6,693 nucleotides of DNA from Clostridia bacterium. Lineage in GTDB: Bacteria > Bacillota_A > Clostridia > Oscillospirales > CAG-382. Made by a program: the position numbers and the translations under genes. The DNA lies in NCBI GenBank assembly GCA_017517985.1, contig JAFWWX010000017.1, positions 1 to 6,693 of the forward strand, read 5' to 3'. The notes under the pieces are model-generated. The model saw only the letters and a program-made list of their open reading frames with translations. It was not told where the DNA came from and did not search any database. Shown one piece after another: positions 4,567 to 6,693 of this stretch (position 1 is the first letter of the stretch; the number at the start of each line of letters is the position of its first letter).

Positions 4567-6693
4567 ATGAAATTAAAAAATAAAACAAAATCGATTTTGT
4601 CGGCATTTCTTGCCGTATGTATGCTTTTAAGCATTTCCCCCGTAACAACATTTGCGGCGCAGTCAAACGAATATGTGGACCCTGCGGATAATTGGCTTTC
4701 CTCAAATAACAGGACGAATGAGCTTGATGTCAACGCAACCACAACATACGAAACGCAGTTTTGCTGTGTATGTAATATGCAGACAACAGTATTGACATAC
4801 CGTGTTCCTGAATATACCCGAAGCGGTGAAACAGCACTCAATCGTGATGTAAGATATTCAGACGGTACTTGTTTAGATGAAGAAAGAAAAGGAAATCTTG
4901 ACTCTGGTACTCCCGGCATAGATGCTTATTATACCGGCTACCATTGGACTAAAGCCGTTTGTCAGAACTGCGGAACGATAAACTCCGGTGACGGAATGGC
5001 AACCTATTCATTTAACAACAATGTATACTCGTTAAATCCTTGTGATAATAATTTCTTTTTACAGTTTGACAATACAACTCACGAAAAATATGATGATGAA
5101 TACCATTTAACCACTCTCAAACGCGGTGAGTATTGCAAATTCTGTAAAGGTACTTATGCAAGAGCTACAAGAGGACTTGCAGACCATAATTTCACCGAAC
5201 AGGTTGACGGACAGGTGGCAAACAACAGATTTTATATTGCCGAGACCTGCGACGACTGCGGATATGAAACAAGCGAATATGTTACTGCAAAAGCGGTTGT
5301 TTCTTCATACTATGGTGTTGAGGACGGCGAAGCTCATACATTAACTGTGTCAGACCTTTCGGACAGCGGTGTAAAAACATCAATCCGTTACGGAACGGAC
5401 GCGGATAATTGCAATAAGACAAGCGCACCGAACTACACACAGCCGGGATATTACACCGTATATTACAAAATCAATTACAGCTATTCCGGCGAAAGTATGA
5501 TTGAAAACGGCGTAAGCTATGTGCATATCCTCGCTGATGAAAGCGACGAGGGCGGCAGCAATACAATTATTGTTGTTCCTCCGGCACACGAACACGATTT
5601 CAGATACCTTGAAACTATCCCTGCATCTTGTGAAAATTTAGGTTATGAGCGTTGGCAGTGCGACGGCTGCGGTGAACTACAGAAAATGAATTACACTCCG
5701 GCAAAAGGCCATAACTACGAAGATATTACTATCAGAGAAGCAACCTGTAAACAGGGCGGCCTTAAATTAACTCTTTGTAAGGATTGCGGAGATTTTCATC
5801 AGGAAACGACACCAACAGGAAATCACAATTACCATACTACTACCCACAACGCAACTTGCCGAAGCGTCGGCTATACAGACCATATCTGCGAGGTTTGCGG
5901 AGATAATTTCGTAACGGATATAAAGCCTTTGATTTCTCACGCATACGAGCATATCACAAAAGAGCCTACTTGTGAGGATAAAGGATATACAACCTCTACT
6001 TGTGTAATGTGCGGCAGCAGTTATGTTTCAGATTATACCGAGCCCACAGGACATAATTGGGACGAGGGCACTTCCGTTACATCTTCCACTTGCGAAGCAG
6101 ACGGCGTAATTGAATATGTTTGTCAGAATGAAGATTGCGGCGAAAAAATGATTAAGGCAGACGCAGCAACAGGTCATACACCGGGCGAAGCTGCAACCTG
6201 CACCGAGCCGCAAATTTGTACTGTATGTGAAACTGTTTTGGAACTTCCGACAGGACACAATCATTCAGAATCCGTAATTGCTCCTACTTGTGAAGCAATG
6301 GGATATTCCGTGTTTACTTGTGATTGCGGAGATACCTATACTGCAAATTTCACAGATAAGGCAGAACACGAATACGAAACTGAAATTACAGAGCCAACTT
6401 GTGTAAGTATGGGACATACTCATTATGATTGTGTAAATTGCGACTATGAATTTGACGCTGATTACACAGATAAGCTCCCTCACGATTACAAGGCTGATGT
6501 AACAGCTCCAAGCTGTTCCGCTTTTGGATTTACAGTTTATACTTGTGAATGTGGCGACACCTACACAAGCGATTATACCGATAAGACAGAACACAATTAT
6601 AACAAACAGATTGTAGAGCCTACTTGTGAAGAACACGGCTATGCTGTATATGAGTGCCCTGATTGCGGAGCCTCCTACATTGGAGATTATACA
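4567..6693 (+). CDS. Large secreted surface protein with CxxC-knuckle repeats (3' end outside window)
   Basis: The ATG at 4567 has AGGAGG (4550-4555) 11 nt upstream; 709 codons are open to the window edge. Residues 1-31 are a signal peptide: KLKNKTK, a hydrophobic core (about 10-24) and cleavage near VTTFAA. Residues 32-235 hold four CxxC pairs (67-69 as CVC, 132-135, 190-193, 228-231). About 239-333 is Ig-like, with the YTQPGYYTVYYKI strand pair typical of clostridial surface proteins. From 343 there are ten tandem units of mostly 38 residues: H(D/N)(Y/F), PTC, GY, CxxCG, Y, DYT. No membrane anchor or sortase motif is visible yet, as the C-terminus is missing. It follows the initiator-like gene by 97 nt with no terminator between, so it may be co-transcribed as surface cargo of the element. 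Metal binding, disulfides and adhesion are all possible; the function is unknown. Confidence 0.9.
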   Translation, partial: MKLKNKTKSILSAFLAVCMLLSISPVTTFAAQSNEYVDPADNWLSSNNRTNELDVNATTTYETQFCCVCNMQTTVLTYRVPEYTRSGETALNRDVRYSDGTCLDEERKGNLDSGTPGIDAYYTGYHWTKAVCQNCGTINSGDGMATYSFNNNVYSLNPCDNNFFLQFDNTTHEKYDDEYHLTTLKRGEYCKFCKGTYARATRGLADHNFTEQVDGQVANNRFYIAETCDDCGYETSEYVTAKAVVSSYYGVEDGEAHTLTVSDLSDSGVKTSIRYGTDADNCNKTSAPNYTQPGYYTVYYKINYSYSGESMIENGVSYVHILADESDEGGSNTIIVVPPAHEHDFRYLETIPASCENLGYERWQCDGCGELQKMNYTPAKGHNYEDITIREATCKQGGLKLTLCKDCGDFHQETTPTGNHNYHTTTHNATCRSVGYTDHICEVCGDNFVTDIKPLISHAYEHITKEPTCEDKGYTTSTCVMCGSSYVSDYTEPTGHNWDEGTSVTSSTCEADGVIEYVCQNEDCGEKMIKADAATGHTPGEAATCTEPQICTVCETVLELPTGHNHSESVIAPTCEAMGYSVFTCDCGDTYTANFTDKAEHEYETEITEPTCVSMGHTHYDCVNCDYEFDADYTDKLPHDYKADVTAPSCSAFGFTVYTCECGDTYTSDYTDKTEHNYNKQIVEPTCEEHGYAVYECPDCGASYIGDYT
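5593..6693 (+). repeat. Ten tandem Cys-knuckle repeats within the surface protein
   Basis: Units start at residues 343, 382, 420, 458, 496, 537, 564, 601, 639 and 676; the last is cut by the window. The basic unit is H-x-(Y/F), a Cys about 10 residues later (PTC), GY/GF, then CxxC about 10 residues on, and a DYT-like end. Variants are unit 5 with a C-x4-C, unit 6 shortened to 27 residues, and units 7 and 9 with C-x-C instead of CxxC. DNA identity between units is low, so the array is old and not freshly amplified. Confidence 0.88.

Noticed and set aside
5126..6636. Other frames inside the repeat surface protein, including Cys/Ile-rich minus-strand ones
   Set aside because: They overlap a continuous 709-codon frame with signal peptide and ribosome site, and the periodic composition is inherited from the repeats.
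5593..6693. Cytoplasmic zinc-finger transcription factor
   Set aside because: The CxxC units sit behind a clear signal peptide and an Ig-like domain, and they are acidic and Thr-rich, unlike DNA-binding fingers.

Overview
The window reads as AT-rich Clostridia (Bacillota) DNA, probably from a gut or rumen commensal. The evidence is the three C-terminal S-layer homology (SLH) domains of the first gene, strong AGGAGG-type ribosome binding sites, rho-independent terminators, and a replication-type gene (winged helix plus DUF6017-like C-terminus) of the kind I know from integrative and conjugative elements (ICEs) of Lachnospiraceae and Oscillospiraceae. The genus cannot be fixed from this sequence.

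Layout. Positions 1-2294 hold the 3' part of a gene for a large cell-surface SLH protein, followed by two terminator hairpins. Positions 2295-3253 lack any confident protein gene but are full of structure: a cluster of small hairpins (2464-2552), a doubtful minus-strand Cys-rich ORF that ends 7 nt before a minus-strand terminator, and, best supported, a compact minus-strand transcription unit (about 3196 to 2962). That unit has a near-consensus sigma-A promoter (TTGACT, 17 bp, TGGTATAAT) and an 11-bp-stem terminator but no convincing ORF, so it is a candidate ncRNA of about 235 nt. Diverging from it on the plus strand are a 59-residue Cys-rich protein (3254-3433) whose stop codon lies inside a terminator hairpin, a potentially folded leader (3457-3568), and the replication-initiator-like gene (3597-4469). 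A secreted protein with Cys-knuckle repeats (4567 to beyond the window) follows.

How the parts may work together (inference). From about 2950 rightward the DNA looks like the replication/regulation end of a mobile element next to a chromosomal surface-protein gene. The initiator-like gene carries, in the linker between its DNA-binding and C-terminal domains, fourteen 15-bp units. The last part is about 82% A+T and has ATCAAAT-like cores at exact 15-bp spacing. This resembles the way the phage lambda O gene and RepA_N plasmid rep genes carry their own origins. A divergent ncRNA, an attenuator-like terminator and a structured leader upstream would be a plausible copy-number or activation control module. 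The large repeat protein would be a surface cargo or adhesion protein of the element. No integrase, relaxase or defined element end is visible.
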